A stretch of DNA of 64,000 bases from Tetraselmis striata. Taxonomy: Eukaryota; Chlorophyta; Chlorodendrophyceae; Chlorodendrales; Chlorodendraceae. The notes below the pieces were generated by a model. It was not told where the DNA came from. It was given only the letters and a program-made list of their open reading frames with translations, and searched no databases. The stretch spans positions 129,116 to 193,115 of the forward strand of contig VCJN01001612.1 in assembly GCA_006384855.1 (NCBI GenBank), in the 5' to 3' direction. Position numbers and translations under genes: made by a program. Below, piece by piece: positions 1 to 12,286 of the stretch (its first letter is position 1; every line of letters starts with the position of its first letter).

Positions 1-23
1 GTGGGGGGGGGGGGGACCCCTAC

Positions 24-1218
24 CTGCAGCTCCTTGTGCTGCGCCAGCAGCTGCGCTTCCAGCCGGGCGATGTACTCGTCCTTGGCTCGCCCGCGCTGCG
101 CCGCCCGCTGGCCCTCCTCGACCAGGTAGTTGATGCGGCGCACAGCGCCTGCCAACCGCGCAGCGGAGATGACGACTCAGCTCCGACAGCGACAGCAGGG
201 CACACCAGCGCACGTGGCGGTCCCCCCCCCCCCCCCCCCCCCTGCCTGTCCTCTCTCAACGACTGTACGTGGTCCTTGGTCCACCGGGGCAGAGGGAGGA
301 GGAGGTACGGGTGTGAGATAGTCTCGGTCTTTTGTAGGGTATCAAACAGGGTCTAAGGGCTTGACATTGAGGTTGGTGAGCGAAGAATGAAGGCAGGGGA
401 GGGGGGGGGGGGGGGGTGCTTATAGTTGGAGTGTGACAATCGAGTCACGTCGGCTGTCTGCTCTACTATCACACATCCTTGCGCGATGGGAATAAAGAGG
501 GGGAAGCAGAGAGGCGGCAAGCTCGTGAAGGAAATCGGTGGATAAGTCAACAAGACATACCAATGCATGGTGTGCAAGCACGACATAAAGCACATGCACA
601 GAAGCCGCCGCGAGCTTCAGTGGTTTCGGAGCCCTGCGAGGCGGCGTTGTAGGGATTCGTGGGTTCGCAGCAAACTGATTTGGTTCACGGGTTGGTCGAA
701 TAATGGCTTCTCCTACACCATCGAGTCGCAGATTGCATGCCAGGTCCGTCGCGTATAACTCTGATAGAGTTGCAGGTGAATACAGCATTTCTTTCCTCGC
801 GCAGGGGGCAACAACAAACAACTTCCAGGGCACAAAGAACGCTCCATAAATGCGCCAGGCGCGAGCACGCAAGTTGCACACGAATACGGCTGCGGGCGCA
901 CCTATAAAACCCTTATGATAAGCTTCGAATCGGGCTTGCATGCAACCTATAAGAAGACTCGTTATACTTGCGCTGTGTACCTTTGCATTCGACCTCTGGC
1001 GGGCAAGGAAGGCTCTCATCCCCAGTGTCCGTATCACCGCGCCGGCACCCGGACGTGTCTGTGAGCCTATAGTTTAGACGCCGGCCAATTTAAAACGACA
1101 CTTTAACAACAGCGCAAACTAATGCAAACCAGCATTCGTAGGAGAGGAAAAGGGCTGTGGCGGCTTAAATAATTGAGATGCGTCGGTGCCCTCTAACCAC
1201 CTACATCCCCATGCAAGG

Positions 1219-1253
<35 letters not shown>

Positions 1254-1356
1254 AGGAGAGGATGCCGTGCGTGCCTGGCCATGGATATTTGGGGCAGCCT
1301 CTCGGAGGAGCGCCAATTACGGGCGTGAAGGAGACGATGGACAGGCCGGTACGACC

Positions 1357-1387
<31 letters not shown>

Positions 1388-4300
1388 AAAAAAACGTGTG
1401 GCCCAGTGGCCGGGGGTGGTGGGCGCACCGATGAGGCGGGTCTGCGCGGAGGCGCTCATCTGCCGCACGTTCAGCCGATCGCGGTGGCTCGCGGAGCGCA
1501 GCTGATCGTTCTCCTCCTCCAGCCGCTCGCACTTGCTGGCGAGGGCCTTGAGCTGGCGGGCGGGCAGGGGGGGCGCCAGCCAGAGGTTTGAGAACGGCGG
1601 GTCAAAATGGCGGCATGAGCAGCCGGCTTGGGATGCGCACGGGGAACGCGCGGGGTGTGGGGGGGGGGGGGGTAGAGCCCGACTGAGTTGCCTTTCCTTA
1701 ATACCACCGACATGCTGAAATGTGCTAGCGCGGGGCTACACGTATGGCCTGAGCGCGCAGGAGCGAGCAAGGCCTGCACGCACTCTCAACATCTGCAGCG
1801 ACATCTCAGATGCATTCATCGACGGTAGGGCGCAGACTAGGGGTTTTGGGGCTGCGTCGTGCTTCTTCGGACAGTAGGGCGAAGCACCTTGTTCCTGAGT
1901 TGATGCGGCTCGACAGTGTTGCTACGGGGTATGCTATGAGACTGGCGGTGCTCACACACCCATATGGCACCAACAACATAAGACTACTGTTTGGCGCCGC
2001 GCAATGGCACTTAACGACATGGTCATGGTCAGCATCGTCAACTCTTGGGTGGGCCACAAGCAAGCGCTGTTTCTTAGGAAATTTCTTGGTGCGTTGGCAA
2101 CCGCATCGGTGAGGATGGGATGTGACGTCGTGATAGATCCGCCTGGTATCTTGTCAACTGCAGCATTGGTACCGGTGACTGCTGTGTGATTTAGCACACG
2201 TGCCGGCACCCCGTGCCACATCATCAAAGCGTACCACGAGCGCCCCACACGGCGGCATTTGGAAGGCGCCGCACTACCTCGCGACTATATTTGGAGTCCA
2301 TACAACAACCGCCGCAGCTTTAGTACTTCACTGTGTAATCCTGCTTATTGAATATCATCGTGGAGTGAATTCCAACTAGTACTTTGCAGTACATCCGTCG
2401 GAGCATATACTGGTACCCGTACTGATGGATCCGGGTGTTAGAAAGCACCCGTAGTTGGTAAGGGCAAGTCCTGACTACGTATGGGGTGTGCTCATCCGGC
2501 AGTACTTATCTCACTATCTGTAGTTTAATGGGACCTGGTGGAGGTTCTCCCAAGCCTGGGGCATCCCTACAAAGGTTATGGTAGGGCCTGGGGCCGCGAC
2601 CACTGCAGGACCGAATTCTGGGGTGGTTTCGGAGCGCGCACAAGGGGGCACCGATGTCCTAGGCACCTTGAAAGGCGACTGGGGACATCCCTACCCCCTC
2701 GCTCCTCTTCTTCTCCCGCCCTTCACCTTCGCCCCCCTCCCCCCCTTGTTTCCCCCTCCCTTCCTCACCTCACTCTCCAGTTTCTCCCGGCGCTTGTTCA
2801 GGCCAGCCACCTCGTTCATGAGCGGCCGGATGTGCGCCGGCACGTCGCCTGCCTCCGGAATGGGGAAGTCTGCCGGTGGCTGCGAGGCAGCGAGCACCTG
2901 ACGGGACGGGCGCAGAGGGAGAGTTCATGCCGCGCGGCATGTTATTGCAAGCTCCGCCGCGGGGTGCATACGGGTGCCACCACTTTCCCCAGCCCGGGGG
3001 CAGGATGATGGTACTTGTGCGCCAGTCCGATTTACAGACGATTGACTGCTGTGGCCTTGAACCGCACTCATCCTCGTTTCCCTATACATAACGATCCAGT
3101 AAAGTCTCGTGCTCGCGCCCTCAGAGAGCTTCAGTAGTGCATATCATGGTGCCGGTATACAACAGTATCGATGCGGTTCTCCGGGCGTACCACAGCACCG
3201 CAAAAGTCGGCAACTTTGTATCCCTCCGGCGCCTCGCAAATACCGTACCATGTACCCGAGTTCGCGAGTCAAGAAACAGTGTGAAGTGATACAAAGCATC
3301 GAGTTGGGATGCTTGTGAGCTTTCGGTGCTTTATTCTGATACAACTCAAGTGAAGAGCAACTATACGTAGTAAACCTAGAGCGATACAGCTGTCATGATA
3401 TGTATATATGTACTTATATCTGTATGTATATATACAGTATACATAATATATATACACATATATACATTATTATATATATACACATATACATGCATATCTG
3501 GGTAAATGGTTTTAAATGTAAGCAACGACATTGTTAGTGCTGGGGAATACTGCTGGCGGGGGCCTGCAAGATGAATACCTCTTCCGTGACGAGTTTATCC
3601 CACAGCTCGCGGCGCAGCCCCGCCTCCGCCTCCGCTGGCGGCCCTCCCGCCTGGCCCCCGGCCGCCTTAAGCCCGCGCAGGTACAGCTCCTGCAGTTGCT
3701 CCACGCGCGCCTCGGCCGCCGCCGCCTTCCTCGCCGACGCGGCCGCCTGCGTGCGGCACTGCACCGCCTCCGCCGCCAGGGCGACGTTGTCCTTTGCCAG
3801 CTGCTCCGCGCTGGTGGACAGCTCGCTGGCGCGCACGAGCATGAAGGGAGGCGGGATGGCGGGGCATGGCAGGCCACGTTCAGCTCAGCGCTGGCACCAC
3901 CGTACACCCGGGGAGCACCCAGCTGGGGATGGGTGCGTGTGTGTGGGTGGGGGTGGGGTGGGGGGGGGGCTGCTCCCCAGGGGTCCTTATCAACCTTGGA
4001 GAGTTGTCTACCCGTACTCTGACCGCCGTCGTATGGAATGAGAGACTGGTGCTATTATCTAATCCCATCGCACCCTACCCGACCGCCCGGCCTGCGTCAT
4101 ACTTGGCCAAGAATCTAAGAACGGCGTATATGACAAGCCGGCTTCCAACTATCGATGCACCGATCCATCATGCGCACGGTTACCAGTTTCACCGTTGAAC
4201 CAGTGCCCAATGCCGGAAACCCCGGGCACACCAAGGCTTCCAAGAAACTCATCAATGTCGCACCATTGATGGATATCACACCAGGCAAGGATTGATCTGG

Positions 4301-4724
4301 CCGCAATCTTCACCTGCCTGGCGATGCACGGAACACCATGGTCTTTCCTCGCTCATAACTGCGGACCCCTGCGGGGGCATTCCTTCTGTGCGGATACGTT
4401 GGTGCCCTTCCCCCCCTGTGTTCACCCTTGGGGTTGGTTCACTAAGACGGCTTCATTACGGTTGTCTCTGCCCCAGCCCCAATATATAGCTAATGCTCGA
4501 TTTGATTGCAGCGTCTTCACTATGGAGGTCGCGTTTGGTGCCGTCTGCGGCTGGGGGGAATGCCTGATTTGATGCTTCAGGGGGTACTCCAGCACCCGGC
4601 AGAGGAAGGGAGGGGGGAGGGGGGGGGGGGGCATTGTATAGGTAGGAAATGCTATGTCGGTACGGACCCCTCCCCCTCCCTTCTGTTCACTATCAGCATA
4701 GCGCCAATGTCACAGTACTAAGTG

Positions 4725-4755
<31 letters not shown>

Positions 4756-6276
4756 CCTGCTCCACCTCAGTGCGCTCTTGTGCCTCGCCAACTGCTCCTC
4801 CAGCATCACCACGCGCTCCGCCGCGTCCTCTGTCGTGTGGCGGTGCTGCGCATCCGCCGCCGCCACCGCCGCCGCTGCCGCCGCCTGCGCGTCCGCCGCC
4901 GCCCGCGCGATGGCGCCGTTGTGCCGCCGCAGCGCGTCGTTCTCTGCCGCCAGCGACGCCGCTCTCACGCGCAGGCGGGCCGTGCTCCAGATCTCCTCCT
5001 GTAGACATGACCACGTAAGGGGAGGGAAAGGGCGGCTGGCGGCTGCGTCCATCTTGCACTGTCTAGCTGAGACCCCTGCTATCATGCTACAGCAAAGACC
5101 TTGCCAGCCGCCACAGACATCGGCCTGGCGCCGAGCGCCCAACAGCGTCCGGCCGACAGGGGCCCGGGCTCGGGGAGGGGGGGGCAGCTGACTGGAGCAG
5201 CCTGTCTGCTTGTAGTTGCTACTGTCACTGTCTATACGAGTCTGATATATAGTACACCCGCCTGCATGGCTTGGTATGCTTCACCATTCGTGGTTCATCT
5301 GCAATTGACAAATGTGTATCTAGTCTCGCCCTCTGTGGGCGGGAATATGCAGAGGGGGAGGGTCAACAAACAACAATTCCTCACGAACCCAAAGTGTGCC
5401 GCACAGTACTCCCCGAGGGGTGGGGGCGCGGCATGCAGCACTGCTACGTGCATGCCCTCTCTCTCCCTCTGTCTCTGTGACTGCATAGGGGAGCCCTGGG
5501 GGAGCGAGCAGAGACCAGCCCGGGGAGGAGGGGCGTCTCGACCCCAGCTGGAAGAGGCCAAGCTGTAGGGACTGGCAAGGGAGAAGGGGGGGAGGGGCGC
5601 GGGCGCTCCTCACCTCTGTCTCTGCCGGTGCCTTCCTCGTGGTGCTCACAGCGCCCGGGGGGGCGGACGCAGCCGCGGCTGCCGGTGGCGCCTCTGCATC
5701 GGGCTGGCGGGACGAAGTTCGCGCGCTGGCGGGGCGGCAGCTGTCCGGCGCTGCTGCCTCCTGGCCGCCTGTGGTGCGGCAGCATGCGGCGCTCAGATAT
5801 CACCCGCTCGCCCCTGCACCTCCCCGCGGAGCTCACTGCCATTTGGCCTCCCAGCTCTCTGCAGACACCGCCGCCAACTCAACATCACACGCTTGCTCTT
5901 GCCGGTCGCCCGCTGGTCAGCGGGGGGGGGGGGGGGGGAGGGGGGGAGGGGGGTCACCTGCCGCGCCTCCGCCAGCCTTGCTGAGCAGGGCGCGCCTCTC
6001 TGCTGGGCGCAGCGACTGGAGGAATGTCTTGTGCGAAGCGGCGGCGCGCTCTCTGCCGGCACGGCCACTCCGTCAGCCTAACTAACAAACTAACATGGCC
6101 GTGCACATTGAGCACGAGGAATGGCATGCTCGGCTCTGGCATGAAATAGCCCCCCCCCCCCCCCCCCCCCCCCAAACACAGACATCTCTCCGCGCTCCTC
6201 TTCGGCCTCCTTTACCTCCCGGCCGTCCATCTGGACCTCGCGGAAGTCGGCGGCACCTTGCAGACGCTCCGCCCTA

Positions 6277-6313
<37 letters not shown>

Positions 6314-6636
6314 ACAACCCTTTCCGTTCGCCCGTTGCCCCCTTCCTCGTCACCATCGCCTTTTCCGCCTTTCCTCGTCGACGCTCGTACGGGGTACGGC
6401 TACGCACCCGCTATACAGGCCGTGCGGTGCGTGCGGAAACGCCAGGACGTCCCATACCTGGCCGGCCGCGCCCTCGGCTCTGCCGCCCCCCCGCCTGCCG
6501 GCCGCTCTGCCCTTTTCTGTGTGTGACTAGCGCCCCCCTCCTCCGCCAGCTCCGCCTCCAGCTGCTCCGACAGCTTGACGCAGCGGTCCCGCTGCAGCCG
6601 CGCCCGCAGCACCGCCGCGGGCGTGCCACCCGTCAT
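24..6636 (-). CDS. Large coiled-coil protein, spliced, 3' end beyond window
   Basis: I do not recognise this gene. On the minus strand six exons join in consistent phase: 5760-5614, 4998-4766, 3825-3579, 2879-2769, 1552-1429 and 148-24. The last ends at a good donor, so the gene continues off the left edge. The 5760 exon is a Ser/Pro/Ala-rich linker. The others read as heptad-like helices, for example ENDALRRHNG, VEQLQELYLRGL, KRREKLESE, CERLEEENDQL and YIARLEAQLLAQHKEL. Further likely exons lie upstream at about 5954-6040, 6180-6257 and 6535-6636, with a possible ATG at 6636, but their phases are not settled. The gene is divergent from the SGNH hydrolase gene. A cytoskeletal, basal-body or Golgi scaffold role would fit such a protein but is inference. 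One intron (149-1428) contains a MITE-like repeat. Confidence 0.7.
888..1053 (+). repeat. MITE-like dispersed repeat, copy 1
   Basis: The core (CCCTTATGATAAGC, then CTTGCATGCAACCTATAAGA and GACCTCTGGC) recurs at 14291-14430, 16021-16200 and, inverted, at 58365-58508. The ends carry related inverted sequences: GGGCGCACC on the left and CACCGCGCCGGCACCC on the right. No coding capacity is seen. A non-autonomous DNA transposon is the simplest reading. Confidence 0.6.
1222..1249. repeat. (CT)n microsatellite
   Basis: A perfect run of alternating C and T about 28 bp long lies in an intron of the coiled-coil gene. Confidence 0.9.
3391..3500. repeat. AT-rich simple-sequence stretch
   Basis: Irregular TATATA/TACATA repeats fill about 110 bp inside an intron of the coiled-coil gene. 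The composition is unlike the flanking GC-rich exons. Confidence 0.8.
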
Positions 6637-7213
6637 CCTCGCCGCAGGCAGCGGCGTAGGTCGCACCCTTGCCTCGAATCTCCGGGGAGCCGCGCCAGTG
6701 CGCCGCTCGAGCAGTTGCGGCGCAATGCCACGACTACGGTGATGCGCGCGGCAGGTTGCCCCACTTCAGGCTGTCTGACGGGTGATGACGACGCAAGCAC
6801 CCAGCTTTGACGCGTGGTGGGCGGTCGCTTTGACCGTCTTCCGTGCTTCTCGAAATTTAATCATACCGTTACCGTTTTACGATAGACGTAAAATATTGCC
6901 ACCGGCATATTTTCAGCAGTAATCCTTGAGTGACAATGTCCGGTTTTAGTGCTACAGGTACAGTACCTGCGCGTACCTGTATGTCTGCTGTCCGAAGGAT
7001 CGTGTTTTATACCTGTAGAATTTTCGTAGCGTACTGTATATAAATTGGATCCACCGGGCGGGACCAGGAGGCGCAGCATGGCGCAGTCAAAGCTCCGCCG
7101 CGATGCTGCGCTTGACTGCTACTCGTGCGCGACCGGCGTTCAATTGCTGTCCCCTACCTCCCCCCCTCCCGGGGGCACTCACCCCCGTTAGTCCCGAGTT
7201 CTCGAACGACCAC
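6637..7213. promoter_or_regulatory. Divergent intergenic region, likely shared promoter
   Basis: About 580 bp separate the putative start of the minus-strand coiled-coil gene from the ATG of the plus-strand SGNH hydrolase gene. The centre (6,840-7,060) is AT-richer than the flanks. No individual promoter element can be assigned with confidence. Confidence 0.4.
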
Positions 7214-10200
7214 ATGGCGCCCCAACGTCGGCAGAGAGCTCTGGGCCAGGCGCAGATACTGTTACTGTGTTTCCACGCGGGAGCGTTGTTAGACGGAGCC
7301 GCCGCGGCCAGTCGCCCGCTGCATCACGGTCACCGTCACAATCACAGCCACCATGCGGACGCCGCCAGCGTAGGCGCGATGCTGGATGCTTTACAGCCCG
7401 AGTTGACTCGCTGGCCGTTCTCCGACCCGGAGATGGATCTCGGCAGAGGTGCGCCCCGAAGTAAATATGTGCTTATGAAGGTGTGCAGTGGCTGGCGTTT
7501 TGGGTGGTGTTTGGGGGTGGGGGCACGTGGGTGGGGCGCCGCGAGTGGGGGCTGCATGGGCCGCCAAAAGACCCCGGTAGCGCTACTTGTAGCGACTGCT
7601 GGTAGTATTGCTACTGGTAGTCCCATAGAGCTATGTGAATTAGAGAGTCGGTATGTCGCTACTATTCCCCCCCCCCCCCCCCCCCCCCCCCTCCGAAAGA
7701 AATATGGAGGTATGTTGGACTCTTGAGCGGTAAGTAGCGGTAAGTAGCAATAAGGACTTCGTCTCGTGTCGAGCCAGTACCGCCCGGTCTCACCTCTAAA
7801 CTTTATCGCACTGAACCACACCTATCGGTAGCACGCTCCCGTCCTGACTGTGCGGGGAACGGATTTGGTGGCCGGCCAACCGCTTAGCTAGCGCGTTGAG
7901 CCATTGAGCCGTTTCGTTGCCCTATTCGCTACTCGCACGGAGCAAACCTAGATTGCCCCCGTCCCTCCCACGCCAGCAACCCTTATCGGGACGTCTTTCG
8001 CTATCCTATCCAATCGCCGGAAGTCTGGCTGCCGGAGCCAGCCCAATGGCCAGCTCGAGTGGAAGTGTTGATGAGCCGCAGCGACTGACGGCGCAGACGG
8101 TGCCGGCAGCATACCTGCGGCGCCAACGGTCGTTATAAATTCACCTTCCGAGTTCATTCCGACTGCGGGTACGCCTCTCTTTCTAATCGATGGGGAAAAT
8201 TCTGCGCGTTATTAAATAGCACCAGTATATGGGCAGTGGCTGGCTGCAGTGCCTGCAACATAAACGGGCAGAGGCTTCTTTCGCGGTATTATGGAGACGA
8301 GATAAAGCACGTGTACAGCTAATGGGACAGTGATAATACAAGTAGGGTGCACAATGAGAACGGAGGCGCGGAGTGGCGCAGTTCATCTTTCATTGTTTTC
8401 GAATACATATTGTCGACACGAATGTATGTTTATTGTGTCCTAACCCACAGCAGCAAGGCGACGCTGCTGCGCATGCGTGCCCGGCACCACAGGTTCGATT
8501 CCTTTTCTTGCCTAGGGCAATCACTCTCTGAGTCTTGCTGCTCCCTGTTGTGTCCCTGGCTCGGCTCGCAGTGTTCAATCCAGGGCTGCGGGGGGCGTCT
8601 GCCTGCCGCCTGCAGGGGAAGCTGGAGCAGTGGACAGTGCATGGCAAGCCGCTGACCGTCGCCCTTACCGGCGGGTCGGCCTCCGCCGAAAGCTGCCATG
8701 TCGAGGGGGAGACCGAAACCTACCTGACCTACCTGGACCTCTTCCGCGCCTTCATGGCTGAGAGCTTCCCGCACGCGGCGCCGCTGCTGGAGACGGTCAA
8801 CGTGGCGCAGGGCGCGACCACCTCCTTGTGGAGCACCATCATGATGGACTCTCTGCTGCCAGCCGCGGGGGTCGACATCCTGGTATGGGAGTACGCGTAA
8901 GTGCTGTCTGCTCTGCCCCGTTTTTTGTGGCAATGTGTAACACGCTCGGATGTACAGTATCATTATCACATATACAAATGATAACTACACATCGCAGCTT
9001 CTGTACATACCACAGACTTCTCGACGCACGAAACAACCCATCAGAATGGCTACCCGCACACAGCGTTATTGCTGTGCAGCGTCGAAGTTTCTTTTGGCGC
9101 AGCACTTGTGGCAGTGCAATAATGCCTGACGTCATAATTACATGATGGATGCCATGATCGGTAGGTGAGACGTCCGTGCGTTTGTCTGTGAATGGGCCAA
9201 TGGCGGCAGCGGTGGTACAGCGGCTATGGCTGCTGCACTTGCTGGACGTAGTCAGCTTTAAATCGAACTGGACGTAGGGTATTGATCAGGGAATCAGGGC
9301 AGGTAAGACGGGGGAAATCCTGTCTAGGGTGGGGCGCTCTTTTGACCTACATGACGCCCGTGGTATCCTGTTGAGCAAAGAGATGCGCAGCAATTCCGCC
9401 AGCGCTGTCCCAACTCGCTGACACCCCCCCCCCCCCCCCCCCCCCTTCCTTTCCCCAAAACATCCGCCCCTCCTGCACTCCCACAGTATCAACGACCACT
9501 TTGGTGAGCCAGTGGCCCCTGAACACACTCCGGAGGAGATGGAGGCCATGCTGGAGCTGTGGCTGCGCGCGGCGCTCCGCCTGCCGTCGCGGCCAGCCAT
9601 CGTGCTGCTTTACCTGTGGGACTCGGACTGGACGACGCCGGACACCTTCCCGAGGGCGTCCGCCTGGGAGGCAGGCCGCCGGCTGGTGCAGCGGTACGTG
9701 GACGCAGGGCACGACATCACCACCGTGGTGGTGCCCCGCAGCATGGGCGCCAACACCACCGCCATCCTGAAGGACCACCACCACCCCAACTGCGACGGGA
9801 GCGCCTTCATCGGCCGCCTTCTGCAGACCCACATGCTGAGCGCGCTGAGCCAGGCGCTGGCGGCCGGCGACCAGGGCCCCGTCTGCCATGGCCACCCGGG
9901 AGCCGGGCCCCCGCCGGTGTTCAGCTCGCTGATGGCTGAGTCCCCGGACCGCGCTACGGTGGCACTGCTGCATGCGGAGTCTATCCAGGCGGTGCACAAC
10001 TGGTTGCCGAGATACGGGCGCCAGCCGGCGGTGGACCACTCCCACGCAGACGTGGAGATGATGACGGGCGCCAAGGCGGTGGCGGGCCGGGAGGACCGCA
10101 AGCTTGACTTCAGGCTGCCGATTTGCGACGGGCCGGATGAGCCGCTGGACTTTGCGGTGCGGGAGCTCGACTTTTCGGCCGTTGCGCTGGGCTTCTCGGG

Positions 10201-10570
10201 CATCCACCCACACGGCTACTCGGGCTCGGTGCGGGTCAGCATCAACAACGGCCCGGCGCTGGAGGTGGTGGAGAAGTCGCCGGTGGATGCGGCGGTCGCT
10301 GCCAGCTCACGGGTGGTTGCTGCGATGGACAACAAGAAGTACTTCCCGGTGTGGTACTGGCCGCCCGAGGGCAACGTGCGCAACATCAGCGCCTGCGTTG
10401 TCGTGAGCAACGAGTGCGGCACGCCCATCCCGGGGCGCCTGTCGGACGCGTACCGGCGCTGCGTCGCGGAGAGCAGCGGGGGGGCCCGGGATTTGAGCAT
10501 CGCCGGGTATGCTATGCTGAACTGGATCGTGCTGCTCAAGGAGGGCGAGCCCAGCCAGCCGGTGGAGTGA
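7214..10570 (+). CDS. Secreted SGNH/GDSL-like hydrolase
   Basis: Three exons (7214-7480, 8616-8896, 9487-10570) join in matching phase to give 543 residues. The N-terminus has basic residues, a hydrophobic stretch (ILLLCFHAGALL) and then a His-rich segment (about residues 41-52), so it looks like a signal peptide followed by a metal-binding-looking linker. The SGNH blocks are present: GGSAS with the candidate nucleophile Ser110, the Gly of the QGATTS segment, Asn185 in EYAINDH, and D279-H-H-H-P near the position of the Asp/His block. Such enzymes are esterases or polysaccharide deacetylases in the secretory path or at the cell surface; the substrate here is unknown. The C-terminal 250 residues form an extra domain I do not recognise. 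The second intron carries a C-run about 40 nt before its acceptor. Start chosen at the first ATG giving a signal peptide. Confidence 0.82.
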
Positions 10571-12286
10571 ATCCTGTGCGCATCGCTGCTGGAGCGCGGA
10601 GCCATGCGCAAGCCCATTGGGGGGGGGGGGGGGGGTCGGAGGGGGGCTGGACGTGTGCTGCTCCGCTGCTGGGCTGAGATGGGGCGCTACCTAACGCCCA
10701 AGGCTGTTGCGAGAGGGGCGCACATACGCACAGGGCGGCAAAGGAATCGGTAGAGCGTAAATAAAGTGTTCTTGCAGGGGTGGCGAATTGCTCTTTTGGC
10801 TTGGAGAATCAACACAAGTATCCATGTTACAAAACCACTTTTTCCTACGCAGCAGTTCGTTTGTATTTGGAACTTCCTGCATTGCGCAGTGAAGGGGGGG
10901 GGGGGGGGGGGGACTGAAGCTGAATGATGGTGCTCGTCTCTCGGGCTGACCCATGCTGCCACATGCCGAGGGCTACCAAAAGGGGCACTCCGGCCCAACA
11001 TGTGTGATGGTGCCTGGCGCTGAAGGAACACTAAGGACGCTGTGGCAGGTGGGATATTGCCGTTCTAGCTCTCAGTACCGTCTTACATCCGAATCGATAT
11101 ACAGTATGGCCAACCATTGATTGCGTTTGACTTTTTCCCTGGATTTACAGTCACTGAGAGGGGCATCAAGGCCCTATATATGGTAGAGGACGTGGGATGT
11201 TGACGCTGGGATGCAGATAGAGCGTGTGTATTGAAGGACCGTTTTCCCGATTTCCGCAACTACATCCCGATTTCCGATTGAATGATGGGAATCGGGATCG
11301 CCGCAGCGAGCGCGACAGCAGTACGCGCTTGCGCGCAACATGTGGAGCAAGGGCATGTGCTCTCCACCACTACGACAAGATACATGACGGCATGAAGTTT
11401 TTCGTGGTGATTTAGGGTTTGAGGCCCATCACACCGGACCGGATGCACAGCGGGGCGGAGGGTTTTGAACGTCAATGACGTCGTCATCAACAGCGACGTG
11501 TAACATGCTCTATGAATGATAACATGTACCGCAGTGGCGCATCATAGTCAGTGGCACGCCGCTGCGGCTTTTTATATTACTTCGCCGTTTGTCGCGGCGT
11601 TCACATGTCCTGCCGTATCCGTAGTAGCGACTATTTAGGCGCAATAATGTGATTCGCGCGTACCTTCAGAACTTATTCTACTTCCATGTGCTCGTTTTCG
11701 CGCATGTCACGCAATACTGGCGCCGCGAGGCGTGGATTCTCGATCACGCAAAAATCATGTGAGAACCGACCCAAGCAAGTAATCATGGTCTATACTCTCG
11801 CGACATCTAGAGAACGATATGTGTCCCGTAAAGGTATTAACCGTAGTTATATAAACAGATATATGTAGTTACATGAGCTAGCTACTTCTACATGTATATC
11901 CGTAGGGCAGTAATCCTTACTACATTTGCATCTGCGGAAAAACATGCAAAGACTTTTGTGGTTCGCTGTATTTCGGAGTTGGAGTACCCTGTCCGCCCGG
12001 TATAGTATGGTAGCACGCATCAGCAGTCGCCGTAGGTCGTCGTCGGTGGCGCGGCGCGCCGGGCGCGCTTGCACTTGGTCGGCATCGTCAGGCGCAGTGT
12101 CCGCCCGCGGTCCCACTCCGCCAGCATACCTTGGCTGAGATCACCCACAACGACAATTGCTCTTCCGGCAACTTCGGTGCAAAGCCAGCAACTCGAAGCC
12201 CGACGCTGACAATATCACTGCGAGAATCAAGCCTGTCACCCCGCGTGCCCCGCCTGACCTGCTGCCCCAGTGAGGTCAACGAGGAG
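10571..12286. other. Intergenic, no gene seen
   Basis: Between the SGNH hydrolase and the PPPDE gene I find only short unsupported ORFs and G-runs near 10,620 and 10,896. AATAAA occurs near 10,757 but cannot be assigned as a functional polyadenylation signal. Confidence 0.5.

Larger units (their letters stand above)
149..1428 (-). other. Large intron of the coiled-coil gene
   Basis: This 1.3-kb intron holds a C-run near 225-242, a G-run near 400-416, a (CT)n microsatellite at 1222-1249, a long C-run followed by an A-run (about 1357-1394), and a copy of the dispersed MITE-like repeat at 888-1053. No coding potential is convincing on either strand. Confidence 0.6.

Noticed and set aside
1806..2248. 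ORFs on both strands within a coiled-coil gene intron
   Set aside because: Lie between phase-consistent exons and show no transposon or host domain.
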